DNA from: Microcoleus asticus IPMA8
GTDB taxonomy: Bacteria; Cyanobacteriota; Cyanobacteriia; Cyanobacteriales; Microcoleaceae
Length of the DNA: 64,000 bases
Assembly: GCF_013179805.1 (NCBI RefSeq)
Contig: NZ_SRRZ01000015.1
Span: 1-64,000, forward strand
Reading direction: 5' to 3'
Below the pieces are notes generated by a model, which ran no database searches, was not told where the DNA came from, and saw only the letters and a list, made by a program, of their open reading frames with translations. Of this stretch, positions 51,657 through 60,735 are shown piece by piece. How positions within the stretch are numbered: the first letter of the stretch is position 1; each line of letters starts with the position of its first letter. A program made the position numbers and the translations under genes.

Positions 51657-52964
51657 ATGCTCGATCAACCTATGATGAGAATTGTTATCATTCGCAAATC
51701 AGCAATTCTCATGCAAGCGAACTCAGAAGCCACGCCACCCCAAATTGATTTAGCTTTAATCGGCGCTGGGCCCCACGCCCTGACTTTGACAGCACACATA
51801 TTAAAAAAACGCAAGATCCTCCGGGATAAACTTTTAGCATTCGATCCGAGCGGCGAATGGCTGACTCAGTGGCGGAGGCAATTTGCAGCTTTAGAAATTG
51901 GGCATTTACGATCGCCCGCAGTGCACCACCCAGATCCCAACCCCTACGAATTGCGAAGGTTTGCCGAAAATCGCTCCTCGGAATTGTTTCCCCCCTACGA
52001 TTTGCCTGGAAGTCGGTTATTTGAGGAATTTTGCGGGGACACAATTAGACGGTGGCAATTGGGCGATCGAGTTATCAAAGCAAAAGTTACCCGCATTCAG
52101 CCGAAATTTGGCCGTTTCCGCCTGTGGTTTGAAGACGGAAAAAGTGCGATCGCCCGCCGAGTAATCGTCGCCGCCGGAAGCGGAAAACCGTATTTACCAG
52201 CGTGGGTAAATCAAATTCAAACACAGCATCCCGCCGAAAGAATTCGCCACTCCCATCAAGTAGATTTGCCAAATTTGCAATTGCACGGAGAACAAATATT
52301 AATTGTCGGCGGCGGACTAACCAGCGGACATTTAGCAGTAGGAGCAATTGCCAGAGGAGCCAAAGTCCTGTTAATTACGAGGCGCTATTTCCAAGAAAAA
52401 CTATTTGATGCCGAACCCGGTTGGTTGGGGCCAAAATACCTCAAAGGATTCGCCGCCGAACCAGATTGCCAGAAACGTTGGGAAACCATTCAACAAGCCC
52501 GCAACGGTGGCTCGATGACACCGGAAATTATGACACAGTTGCGGAGGCTCTCGCACAGCGAAAAGCTGACATTTCACGAACAGTGCGAAGTTGTTGGCGT
52601 GCGGTGGGAAAATAACAGATGGACGGTTGATTGCAGCGGTGGGGAGACGTTATTTGTCGATCGAATTTGGCTAGCAACCGGCACGAAACTAGACATTGCA
52701 GCCGAGCCCATATTCAAAGAAATGCTAGAAACGCATCCCCTTGAAATAGTTAAAGGTTTGCCAGTCTTAGACAAACACCTGCGTTGGCCCGGATGCGAAT
52801 TATTTTTGACTGGTGGTTTAGCCGCGCTGCAAGTGGGGCCAGCCGCAAGAAACCTTTCTGGGGCGAGAATGGCGTGCGATCGCATTGTACCGGCGATTGT
52901 CAAATCCAGCATTGCACTCTCGCCAGCAATAATTAGTCAGCAGTCATTAGTTATCAGTGAGTAG
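51657..52964 (+). CDS. FAD/NAD(P)-binding protein, N-hydroxylase-like
   Basis: This 435-residue flavoprotein has a Rossmann FAD motif (LIGAGPHALTLTAHIL), a mid-protein NADPH motif (ILIVGGGLTSGHLAVGAI) and a late IWLATGTKLD motif, the layout of flavin monooxygenases including lysine/ornithine N-hydroxylases. HLRSPAVHHPDPNPYELR near residue 85 and EFCGDTIRRW are typical of the cyanobacterial branch. The substrate is unknown; no siderophore genes are near. ATG 51657 is used; ATG 51672 or 51675 is possible. The next gene is convergent. Confidence 0.85.
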   Translation: MLDQPMMRIVIIRKSAILMQANSEATPPQIDLALIGAGPHALTLTAHILKKRKILRDKLLAFDPSGEWLTQWRRQFAALEIGHLRSPAVHHPDPNPYELRRFAENRSSELFPPYDLPGSRLFEEFCGDTIRRWQLGDRVIKAKVTRIQPKFGRFRLWFEDGKSAIARRVIVAAGSGKPYLPAWVNQIQTQHPAERIRHSHQVDLPNLQLHGEQILIVGGGLTSGHLAVGAIARGAKVLLITRRYFQEKLFDAEPGWLGPKYLKGFAAEPDCQKRWETIQQARNGGSMTPEIMTQLRRLSHSEKLTFHEQCEVVGVRWENNRWTVDCSGGETLFVDRIWLATGTKLDIAAEPIFKEMLETHPLEIVKGLPVLDKHLRWPGCELFLTGGLAALQVGPAARNLSGARMACDRIVPAIVKSSIALSPAIISQQSLVISE

Positions 52965-53158
52965 CGACGATCGGTTATTAGTTAAGTTGTTGTACATTTA
53001 AATTGCATATTTCTGGCGTCGGAGCAATGAGCCACTCATGGTTTGATTATTTGTTGACACACAATTTAAATGCTGAGCGAGCTTATTAGCAAGTTACTTT
53101 TTAACTCGGGGGTAATCATAGCAATTTCACAAATTCCTACTACAAACATTGGATTTAT

Positions 53159-54637
53159 TTACTTATTCCAATACCTGCGCCAGTGAAACAGATTCTCCCA
53201 TAAATTGCGCGAAAAAGTATTGCTACCCAAGCGCTGCGACTCCCAAAGAGCAGCAGTTTGACCGTTAATTGCCGAAAAACTCGACCAAATATAAGGAAGT
53301 TGGGCGATCGCCTCAACCTTCATCCCGTGACGCACAGCCAAAGCGATCGCGTGAATCAACTCAGCAGCTTGCGGCCCCACAATACTCGCTCCCAAAATCT
53401 CCCCGTTGCGACGCCCGACAATCTTACAAAAACCCGTTGTATCCCCGGACATTTGAGCTCTTTCAACATTCTTGAAATATTCCCGACAAACAATAAGATC
53501 GTCTCCAAAACGGCGCCTTGCTTGCGCTTCAGTCAAGCCAACCCTCGCCAACTGCGGATCGGAAAAAATCGCCCAAGGAATCCCGCGATAATCTATTTGA
53601 AACAGCGGCAAAAACAAAGCATTTTTCACAGCAACCGCAGCTTCGTAATTAGCGATGTGAGGAAACGGATAACCCCCAGCAACATCGCCGATCGCATAAA
53701 TGCGGCGATTAGTTGTTTGCAGCTTTTCATTTAAAATCACCCCCCGAGCGCTAAATTTAACCTTAGCCGCTTCGAGATTTAACGATGAAAAATTGTGCCC
53801 TCTACCGGCGGCCAGAAAAATCTCCTCAGCTTCGATCGCCCTTGGCCCAGCTTGAATCCACTTTTTACCCTCAATCACCCTAGCTTGAGTCACCTCAGTA
53901 GCAGTCAGAATCCGCACTCCTTCAGCTTCCATTCCAGCTTGCACCAAACCAGCAGCCTCCCGGTCTTCTTTAGCCAAAATGTGCGAACTTTTCACCACCA
54001 AAGTGACAGCAACCCCCAGCCGAGCAAAAGTCTGAGCCACTTCGACACCGCTGGGATCTGCGCCGATTACAGCCAAACTTTTAGGCAACTCTGAAAGTTT
54101 TGCTAATTCCCCGACAGTTTCCGAAGTAAAAAAGCCAGCAGACGAAAGTCCTTCAATATTGGGAATCGCCGGCAGAGTTGGACAAGCTAGCAAATAACTG
54201 AGCGATCGCAATGAACGCCCGCCGACAACAAAAGCCAAATCCGGTTTCGCAACAAACTCGCCGCTGCCAAAAATAACATCGACTCCGCGAGCAGCTAAAA
54301 CGCTGAGAGAATCTATTTCTGACAAATTAGAAACAACACCCTCTGCCCACTTTAGAACCCCGTCAAACCGCAATTCGCTCGGCATGGAGGAATTAGCGAC
54401 TTCCCAGCGAACCCCCAACTGCTGGCGGCTGATCTGCTGGGCAAAACGAGCAGCCTCCCTCAAAGTTTGGCTGTATCTCAAACCAAGGTCGATCGACTCT
54501 TTTCCCCCTGTCGGCAAATCTTGCGAATTACTTAGCGGTTCCACCAAAGCAACGCGGGCCGGGAAATTAGTTGCAGTCAAAGCAGCATAGCGTCCGGCCG
54601 GAGTCCCACCAATAATCACTAAATCATAGTCAAGCAT
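53159..54637 (-). CDS. FAD-dependent pyridine nucleotide-disulfide oxidoreductase-like protein lacking redox cysteines
   Basis: This 492-residue protein has the fold of dihydrolipoamide/mercuric reductases: FAD motif YDLVIIGGTPAGRYAAL, NAD motif KSLAVIGADPSGVEVAQTFA, IYAIGDVAGGY, and the dimerisation domain (GLTEAQARRRF, ILGASIVGPQAAELIHAIA). The paired Cys normally found near residue 42 after the FAD motif is missing (that region reads LPTGGKESIDLG), and the C-terminal His-x-x-x-x-Glu pair is replaced by LPYIWSSFSA. Disulfide chemistry is therefore unlikely; it may be a reductase using flavin alone. ATG 54637 is chosen over a TTG five codons upstream. Confidence 0.88.
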   Translation of the reverse strand: MLDYDLVIIGGTPAGRYAALTATNFPARVALVEPLSNSQDLPTGGKESIDLGLRYSQTLREAARFAQQISRQQLGVRWEVANSSMPSELRFDGVLKWAEGVVSNLSEIDSLSVLAARGVDVIFGSGEFVAKPDLAFVVGGRSLRSLSYLLACPTLPAIPNIEGLSSAGFFTSETVGELAKLSELPKSLAVIGADPSGVEVAQTFARLGVAVTLVVKSSHILAKEDREAAGLVQAGMEAEGVRILTATEVTQARVIEGKKWIQAGPRAIEAEEIFLAAGRGHNFSSLNLEAAKVKFSARGVILNEKLQTTNRRIYAIGDVAGGYPFPHIANYEAAVAVKNALFLPLFQIDYRGIPWAIFSDPQLARVGLTEAQARRRFGDDLIVCREYFKNVERAQMSGDTTGFCKIVGRRNGEILGASIVGPQAAELIHAIALAVRHGMKVEAIAQLPYIWSSFSAINGQTAALWESQRLGSNTFSRNLWENLFHWRRYWNK

Positions 54638-54654
54638 AAATAAAGAAGTCAATC

Positions 54655-55017
54655 GATTTTAGATTTTAGATTTTAGATTTTAGATTTTAGATTCAAGCAT
54701 TGACCCCACGGATAAATTCGGGGGCTCCTTTATCGGATACAGGTTTTTTATTTCTGGACGGATGAATCCGGGGGCTTGTATCCTGGATGCTTTCGGTCAG
54801 TAGTCATTAGTCATTAGTTAGTAGTTTAGGACGATCCGCGTGCGGGGTCAGAAACCCGGTTTCTTCCTAGATATTTCGCTGCAAAACCCAAGATTTATCA
54901 GAGAAACCGGGTTTCTTGGGGATGTCCGCTCAAACGACCAATAAAATCGGTTTGTCAACTTTTATTGGTTGTTAATAGTCAACAGTCAACTGACAACTGA
55001 CAACTGTCAACTCTCAG
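54655..55017. repeat. cluster of three dispersed repeat families
   Basis: A (TTTTAGA)n block with the composite element inverted lies at 54655-54735, and a facing partial copy (GATGAATCCGGGGGCTTG) at 54762-54780. AGTCATTAGTCATTAGTTAG simple repeats follow at about 54796. The AAACCCGGTTTCT palindrome, copy 4, lies at 54850-54917, and a CAACTGACAACTG simple repeat at 54980-55012. No gene is seen. The FAD gene promoter must lie at the left. Confidence 0.75.
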
Positions 55018-56148
55018 CTAACGAATAACTTCGGCAAGTCCAGCAATCAGCCGCAGATTGTCCGCCCTTGAGCGCACAGCCACTCGAAAAAACCGATCGC
55101 CCAACTCAGGAAAACTCAAACAATCCCGAATCAAAATCCGGTGTCGTTCCAACAGACTTTTTTGAATCAAAGAAACCGACATCGACGACTCAACCAACAA
55201 GAAATTAGCCGCCCCGGCAATTGGCTGCAAACCCGGTAAATTAGCCAAACCCTCAAATAGCTCTCGGCGAGCCACAGGCAGCCAATCCCAAGTTTGCCGC
55301 TCAAAAACAGTATCTCGCACCACAGCAGCAGCAGCAGCAGCAGCCAAAGCATTCACAGGCCAAGGATCGCGCTGCAACTGCCAGCGGTCCAGAATATCGG
55401 GATGGGCGATCGCACAGCCCAACCGCAGTCCCGGCAGAGAATAGAATTTAGTGAGCGATCGTAAAATCACCAAATTCGGAAACTCCTCAACAGCATCGAT
55501 CAAAGTTTCCTGCTCAGAAGGCGGTAGAAAGTCCATAAAGGCCTCATCTACCACCACCATACCTAACTGCTTCACATAAGGCAAAATCGCCTCCCTACCA
55601 AACAGCAAACCCGTAGGATTGTGCGGGTTGTTCAGGAGTAAACCTCGATCGGCATTGAGAGCAAGAGGAACCGGGAGATGGAAAGAAGGGGAGACAAGGG
55701 AACGGTTAGACACCGACAAATCATCCGTTTCTAACGGGCGAACAGGCTCCGCGTCCAACAATTGGAGATCCAAAGGACATTTGAGCACCTTCGCCCCGAA
55801 AGCCGAAAGAGCCCGCCAGTAATCGCCAAAAGCCGGAGTCACCAAATAAGTCGCCTCCAGCTTCGACAAATCCCAAGCCGCCCAAGTCAACAATTCCGCC
55901 GAACCATTCCCCGGCAAAATCCAATCCGGGTCAACATTCAAAGCCTCACCCAAAGCAGTCCTGAGCTCTCCATAATCCGGGTCTGGGTAAGCCGTCAGAC
56001 TGCTCAAGTGTGCTTGAATCGCATCCAGGGCCGACTCAGGAGGGCCCAAAGGACTGATACTCGCAGAAAAATCGAGAATAGCAGAGGGAGGGCAGCCTGC
56101 CAGTGCGGCTGCCCAAGCTAAATTCCCACCGTGTACAGGTCTAATCAA
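55018..56148 (-). CDS. cobD: L-threonine-O-3-phosphate decarboxylase
   Basis: CobD uses pyridoxal phosphate to decarboxylate threonine phosphate to aminopropanol phosphate, the linker of the cobalamin lower loop. The 376-residue protein has RPVHGGNLAWAAALAGCPP at the start, the PYPDPDYGELR-like TAYPDPDYGELR motif, LLNNPHNPTGLLF and the PLP lysine K234 in RSLTKFYSLPGLRLG. It resembles histidinol-phosphate aminotransferases, but the N-terminal HGG motif favours CobD. TTG 56148 must be the start because an in-frame TGA lies two codons upstream. Residues 133-163 are a variable, low-complexity insert (SLVSPSFHLPVPLAL). It lies 15 bases after hup. Confidence 0.88.
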   Translation of the reverse strand: MIRPVHGGNLAWAAALAGCPPSAILDFSASISPLGPPESALDAIQAHLSSLTAYPDPDYGELRTALGEALNVDPDWILPGNGSAELLTWAAWDLSKLEATYLVTPAFGDYWRALSAFGAKVLKCPLDLQLLDAEPVRPLETDDLSVSNRSLVSPSFHLPVPLALNADRGLLLNNPHNPTGLLFGREAILPYVKQLGMVVVDEAFMDFLPPSEQETLIDAVEEFPNLVILRSLTKFYSLPGLRLGCAIAHPDILDRWQLQRDPWPVNALAAAAAAAVVRDTVFERQTWDWLPVARRELFEGLANLPGLQPIAGAANFLLVESSMSVSLIQKSLLERHRILIRDCLSFPELGDRFFRVAVRSRADNLRLIAGLAEVIR

Positions 56149-56163
56149 GACTCAGTTCGCCAG

Positions 56164-56454
56164 TTATTCCGCGTTTTTCGGCGGTGCAACTCTGTCCTTA
56201 AACAACTTCCCTGCGGAAAATGCAGGAACTCGGGTTGCTGGGATTTCCATCTTGTCGCCAGTTTTGGGATTGCGACCCTCGCGGGCTTTGCGTTCCCGCG
56301 ACTCAAACGAGCCAAAACCGACCAGCGTCACCTTGTCGCCGTCGGAGACAGCTTCCATGATTGCTTCCAAGGCTGCACTCAAAACAGCATCTGCCTGTTT
56401 TTTAGTGACACTAGCCTTTTCTGCCACTACATCAACCAATTCACCTTTGTTCAT
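56164..56454 (-). CDS. hup: HU family DNA-binding protein
   Basis: This 96-residue protein is a full HU: MNKGELVDVVAEKASVTKKQ at the start, then VTLVGFGSFESRERKAR and the GRNPKTGDKMEIPATRVPAF beta-arm with the intercalating proline. The start is ATG 56454, with a strong AAGGAG site 7 bases upstream; the open frame above is not HU. HU bends DNA and compacts the chromosome. cobD starts 15 bases downstream on the same strand, so the two may share an mRNA. Confidence 0.96.
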   Translation of the reverse strand: MNKGELVDVVAEKASVTKKQADAVLSAALEAIMEAVSDGDKVTLVGFGSFESRERKAREGRNPKTGDKMEIPATRVPAFSAGKLFKDRVAPPKNAE

Positions 56455-57173
56455 TGCGCACTCCTTCAGGGTTTGCAAAATACGTCAAACAGAGTTCAAC
56501 TATTAGCTGTGAGTTATCAACTGCATGGGGGTGTGGCTTGGGAGGTTTGGGTTGTTCCCTTTGGCTCCTGTCCGCTTCCCCAATTCAAAACTCCTGCTGA
56601 ATACTAATTACCCTAGGGTAATTGGTCAGAAAAGGAATTTTTGTTTCTAATTGCTGAAAACCCCACAGCATCTAATTTTCACTGCATTATTCTAAAGTCT
56701 TGCCGACCGTTATGGATCGGTGGAACCTTTAATTTATATGGAACTTGGCAACTTTTTAGAATTAATACCCAAAATTAGGTAAAAAAATACCACTTAGGAG
56801 AGAAGATTTCTCGCCTCGGTGGATGTGACATCTGAAAAAAATGAAAAACAGAAAGAATAAAATGTCATTTGTCAAGAGCTAAAGGAAAACTTTTTTCCTT
56901 CTCCGTTCTTCATTTCCTGCTCTTTCCTTCCCCCCGTGGGGCAGGGCTGTTTCATTCTCCCGAAACCCGCCAGGGACAGAAGTCCCTGTCTCATAGCTGA
57001 AGTAGTCTGAAGACGACTGAAAGAGTCATGTCTAGTCCTCTAAAAGAGGACTAATGAGTTCTATAGTCCTCTTTTAGAGGACTTTAGCTTTGAGGCAGGG
57101 GTTTCAACCCCTGTCGGACTGAGGGGAAAGAGCGTTAAGTTGACACCAATGCCCTCTTCCCTCTTCCTTCGCT
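56455..57173. other. spacer between hup and pilQ with hairpin cluster
   Basis: No gene is seen. The hup promoter lies on the left. Three hairpins occupy 57034-57113. A simple GGGACAGAAGTCCC palindrome lies near 56973-56986. Confidence 0.5.
57034..57113. repeat. triple-hairpin repeat element
   Basis: AGTCCTCTAAAAGAGGACT (57034-57052) and its exact reverse complement (57065-57083) are each palindromic and can also pair with each other. CAGGGGTTTCAACCCCTG (57096-57113) forms a third hairpin. All lie within 140 bases of the pilQ stop and may end the pil transcript. Confidence 0.75.
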
Positions 57174-59558
57174 CTACTGCCTCGGCTGGACGGGCTGACT
57201 GCGCTGCAACAGTTGGCGCGCGTCGGGACTGATGTTGTTTTGGTAGCCAAAGTTCGATCGATCGCTATCATCCAAAATCTGCGGAGTCAGCAATACAATC
57301 AACTCCGCCCGCTGGTTCCTCTTATCGGTACTCCTGAACAGGGAACCGATAATCGGCAAATCTCCCAAAATCGGAATCTTGTTCGCTGTAACCCGTTCTT
57401 CGTCGCGGATAATCCCCGAAACAATCAAAGTCTGACCGTCCCGCAGGCGAATTAACCCCGATTGCAACGAGCGCTCGCCCAGCAGAGTGATCTGATTGGT
57501 GTTCGCGCCAGTCGAAAGGTTTTGAGTGTTGCCGGGTGTCCTGATAATCGGGTTCACCCGCAGAGAGACAAAGCCGTTGTCGTCAACCCGATCGATCGCC
57601 ACCCCTAACTGCAAACCAGCCCTGTCTTTGACGGCCGTCACAGTTTGGGTACTTGTATTTCCTGTAGTCTGCGTTTGCGACGTGATGTTAGTGATCACCT
57701 CATCAGTAATATTCACATTCGCCGTTTCCCCTTCTTGGACAACCAGAGTCGGATCGGTCAGGATTTTGGCATTGTTGCTGGTAATACTTGCCCGCAAGGC
57801 CGACAGGAACCTCCTGGGATATTGGAACAGCGGGAACAAGCCGAAAGTCGCACTTCCCACAGAGCTTAACGCTCCAGTGGTTAAGTCTCTCTCAAACGGC
57901 TCGTAATCGGTAATCCCAATTCGCCTAGGGTCATCAGTAATCGGCGCTGTCGGCTGCACGAACAACCCGCCGCCCGGTGCTGTCAGCGGCACGTTAAGTA
58001 GCCTGCCGTTCGGATCGTAGAAAGGCTCCCCGGTTACTGGGTTGTTGATGATCGGTCGAGCGTTGATCCCCGTAAGGGCAGTCCCGCTGGGCGGATTGAT
58101 GCCACCAAAATTGAGACTTGCTGCTCCGTTGTCATTGACGAAGAAATTGTTATTAATTCCGAAAGAGAAACTGCTGTTGGTGACGTTGGCTCCCGCCAAG
58201 TTGATATCGATCACCTTGACGTTGACAGCCACTTGACGGCGGCGCAAATCTAGCTGTGTCAAGAAAGCCACAGCCATGTCAACTTTGCGCGGGTCGCCCA
58301 CTAAAGTAATGGAATTGAGCCGAGAATCCGCCAGCACCGACAGTCCCCTCAGCAAGAGCGGCCCGGTGCCTTCCCTAGCGCCGATCGCCTTAATGTCCGG
58401 TTCCCTAATTTCCACATCCCGTGCCGCATTTCCCTGGCCCACGCTTTGAATAGTCACCCGAGTAATCGGCAGTTGAGTTTCCGCGCCTTGAGCGCTCAAA
58501 AAGTTAGCTGCATCCGTAGACCGAACTTGATTGAGCCGCAAAGTCCGAATGATAATATTGCGCGAGTCGATCGGCAAGCTAGTCCCTACAAAAATCGTCC
58601 GCCCCTGGCGGTTAGCTTGCAGCCCGCTAATCCGCAGCACGTAGTTGAAAACATCTTGCACAGACTCATTTTCGATGTCCAAGGAAATCTTCGGCCCTTC
58701 ATCGGAGCCTGTCGCTCCCGGTGCGACCGCGGGTTGGCCGGGTTGACCGGGGGCCCCGCCGCCTGTAAAAGCGATGTTCAATCCCGCAGCGCGGGCCAGC
58801 AGAGCTAAAACGTCTCGGACTGGGGCATCCCGCAACACCAAGCGGGGGATGCGTTCTCCCGAACTCAGTTCAATATTTCCCACGCCTGGGGCGATGTTAG
58901 ACACCGCGATATCTCCCAAGGGCGGCGCCACGGCCCGCGGCTGGAAAGGCGCCGCCTGATTTGTCTGGGATTGTATTTCGCTGGGGAGGGGCGGACGATC
59001 GTTTCTGCTAACAGTAACTTCGGGATTTGGCAGCAGCACGCCTGGGTTTTGCGACGTGCGAATTTGGGGAGCCGGCCGGGGATCTGTTTGGCTCAGCGGC
59101 AGTCCCGGAGGTGGCGGAGGTGCAGTTTGGGCAGACTGTGCAGTCCCGCCCTGTCCGGCAACGCTGAGGACGATGCTTTGGCCTTGTCCCGGAACAATTT
59201 GTCCGTTGGGAACTCCGTTGGTGCCTGCCACCACAACGCGGATGCTGTTAGCCTCTACCTGGCTGATTTCTACTGAAGAAATTCCCGGAGCGGGGTTATC
59301 TTGACGGAAGCTGTTGCCTTGTGGCAAGCGGAGCTGGGTGTTAATAATTGTGGCTTGGTAAGTATTGCCGTTATTGATGGCGAAAACTTGCGGGCGATCG
59401 CCCTTTTCCGTAGCTAGGACAATATTTACCCCATTATTGCCTTGACTTACTTGCACTCCTGTGACTTGAGTCGGCACTGCCAAGACGGGGGCTTGGGCGA
59501 TCATAACTCCTGCAGCGCTGCATAAGAGTCCTCCACTTAACCGTAGATGCTGTTTCAC
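57174..59558 (-). CDS. pilQ: type IV pilus secretin PilQ
   Basis: PilQ forms the outer-membrane channel for type IV pili, needed for twitching motility and DNA uptake. The 794-residue protein has a signal peptide, an AMIN domain (about residues 28-125, peptidoglycan binding), a proline-rich linker (APPPPPGLPLSQTDPRP), secretin-N domains (VRDVLALLARAAGLNIAF, IIIRTLRLNQVRSTDAANFL) and the secretin core with LTDPTLVVQEGETANV-type and VSGIIRDEERVTANKIPILG motifs. It starts with GTG 59558, preceded by a GAGGAG site. It is the last gene of pilM-N-O-Q, about 370 bases after pilO. Confidence 0.95.
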   Translation of the reverse strand: MKQHLRLSGGLLCSAAGVMIAQAPVLAVPTQVTGVQVSQGNNGVNIVLATEKGDRPQVFAINNGNTYQATIINTQLRLPQGNSFRQDNPAPGISSVEISQVEANSIRVVVAGTNGVPNGQIVPGQGQSIVLSVAGQGGTAQSAQTAPPPPPGLPLSQTDPRPAPQIRTSQNPGVLLPNPEVTVSRNDRPPLPSEIQSQTNQAAPFQPRAVAPPLGDIAVSNIAPGVGNIELSSGERIPRLVLRDAPVRDVLALLARAAGLNIAFTGGGAPGQPGQPAVAPGATGSDEGPKISLDIENESVQDVFNYVLRISGLQANRQGRTIFVGTSLPIDSRNIIIRTLRLNQVRSTDAANFLSAQGAETQLPITRVTIQSVGQGNAARDVEIREPDIKAIGAREGTGPLLLRGLSVLADSRLNSITLVGDPRKVDMAVAFLTQLDLRRRQVAVNVKVIDINLAGANVTNSSFSFGINNNFFVNDNGAASLNFGGINPPSGTALTGINARPIINNPVTGEPFYDPNGRLLNVPLTAPGGGLFVQPTAPITDDPRRIGITDYEPFERDLTTGALSSVGSATFGLFPLFQYPRRFLSALRASITSNNAKILTDPTLVVQEGETANVNITDEVITNITSQTQTTGNTSTQTVTAVKDRAGLQLGVAIDRVDDNGFVSLRVNPIIRTPGNTQNLSTGANTNQITLLGERSLQSGLIRLRDGQTLIVSGIIRDEERVTANKIPILGDLPIIGSLFRSTDKRNQRAELIVLLTPQILDDSDRSNFGYQNNISPDARQLLQRSQPVQPRQ

Positions 59559-59931
59559 GTTCTCTCCTCAACTACACTTTGTTATTTGTTGTTAGCAGTC
59601 TTTTGTCGCTAGCTGCTAAACTGACTGAAAGATTCTCGATTCGATCCTTTTTGAAAGGAGAAGTTATGCCCTTTTCGATTTTAGATTTTCGATTAGGAAT
59701 AACTGATGATATAAGGGTTAGAAGCTATCCTACAGTTTCATTATTTTTTGGAACTGATATTAGAATAAATTCGGTCTAAGACCGAATTTTTGAGTGCCAT
59801 ATAATAAATTATTTGATGGCATTCCTAATTTTTTGACTTCTACCTTCAATCTTCAAAGTTCTACCTTCTGCATTCTCCATTTTTGTGAAATAGCGACTTG
59901 GGAATAATAGCTAATATCCGCCAAACAACCA
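59559..59931. other. spacer between pilO and pilQ
   Basis: No gene is seen. It is long for a pil operon. A hairpin at 59767-59789 and a weaker TGCCAT/ATGGCA pair (59796-59822) follow pilO. They could limit read-through, and pilQ may have its own promoter. Confidence 0.5.
59767..59791. terminator. hairpin between pilO and pilQ
   Basis: AAATTCGGTC and GACCGAATTT form a perfect 10-bp stem with a TAA loop. The plus strand has a T-run directly after it, so its sense on the minus-strand pil transcript is less clear. Confidence 0.5.
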
Positions 59932-60735
59932 CTACTTAGCAACAGGACTCGGAGCCGGAATTTGCGCTTTTTCTTCTTGCTTTAACGGCAGCAGCGCGTG
60001 CAAGTCAAAAGCAGTTTTAATTTTAGTTGGCGGCTGCTCCACAGGAACTATTTTCCCTTTCAAAAAGTCAACTTCAATTGCCTGATTTGATGCTAGCAAT
60101 TCAGATTTCAAATTCCTCACTACCAACAGCGACTGCATCAACTCCAAGTTACGCATAAAATTGCGGGTTTGAGCGAAAGTGCCTTCAAACTCTACCTTAA
60201 ATTTTTTGCGTCTGAGCTTGCCAGCCAGGGACGGCCCGAAGGAGGTATCGGCCAGAATATCTGGGTCTGGAGCTCCCGGCGCGGCCGTTGCTGCTGCTGG
60301 CGGGATATCCGGCTCAAATTTGGTAATTTTAGCCTTGAGGTCATCTCCTTGCACGCCGGCGTTGATTCTATTAACCAGTTGGGTCATGTCCAGCAAAAGC
60401 GTGTTGGCGCTGGCGTCGCTGGCAAACATTGCAGTCACGTTGGCGCGGCGCTGTTTTGCTTCTTCTTGCTTTGCTTCTGCTTCTGCCTTTTTTTGAATTT
60501 GAGTTTGCAATTGCAGTTGCGTTTGCTTGCTTTCGCTAAGCTTTTGCTTGAATTCGCCGCTTTTTTGGAATTCGGGCAGTACGAACTGGTAGCCGAGGTA
60601 GCCGGCAATTCCGAGACCTAGAACCGCGACGCCGATTGCTTGGACTTGGGGCGTCAGCTTAATCCCGAATATTTCCTTAGCTGAGGACTCTTCTGCTTTT
60701 CCGCCGCTGGGAATAAACTCATTTGCTGCTGTCAT
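59932..60735 (-). CDS. pilO: type IV pilus assembly protein PilO
   Basis: PilO is an inner-membrane protein of the pilus alignment complex. The 267-residue protein has a cytoplasmic N-terminus, one transmembrane helix (IGVAVLGLGIAGYLGYQFVL, about residues 33-52), a coiled coil (SKQTQLQLQTQIQKKAEAEA) and a periplasmic ferredoxin-like domain (FKVEFEGTFAQTRNFMRNLE). Its start codon overlaps the pilN stop by four bases, so the two are translationally coupled. It ends in a Pro-rich tail. Confidence 0.92.
   Translation of the reverse strand: MTAANEFIPSGGKAEESSAKEIFGIKLTPQVQAIGVAVLGLGIAGYLGYQFVLPEFQKSGEFKQKLSESKQTQLQLQTQIQKKAEAEAKQEEAKQRRANVTAMFASDASANTLLLDMTQLVNRINAGVQGDDLKAKITKFEPDIPPAAATAAPGAPDPDILADTSFGPSLAGKLRRKKFKVEFEGTFAQTRNFMRNLELMQSLLVVRNLKSELLASNQAIEVDFLKGKIVPVEQPPTKIKTAFDLHALLPLKQEEKAQIPAPSPVAK

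Noticed and set aside
53795..54094. Plus-strand open frame opposite the FAD oxidoreductase
   Set aside because: Lies entirely within a well-supported gene on the other strand and has a Ser/Pro/His-rich shadow composition.
5605..54692. Regularly spaced TTTTAGA/TCTAAAA repeats as a possible CRISPR array
   Set aside because: The units are 7 bases long and directly abutting, with no spacers. They are short tandem repeats.
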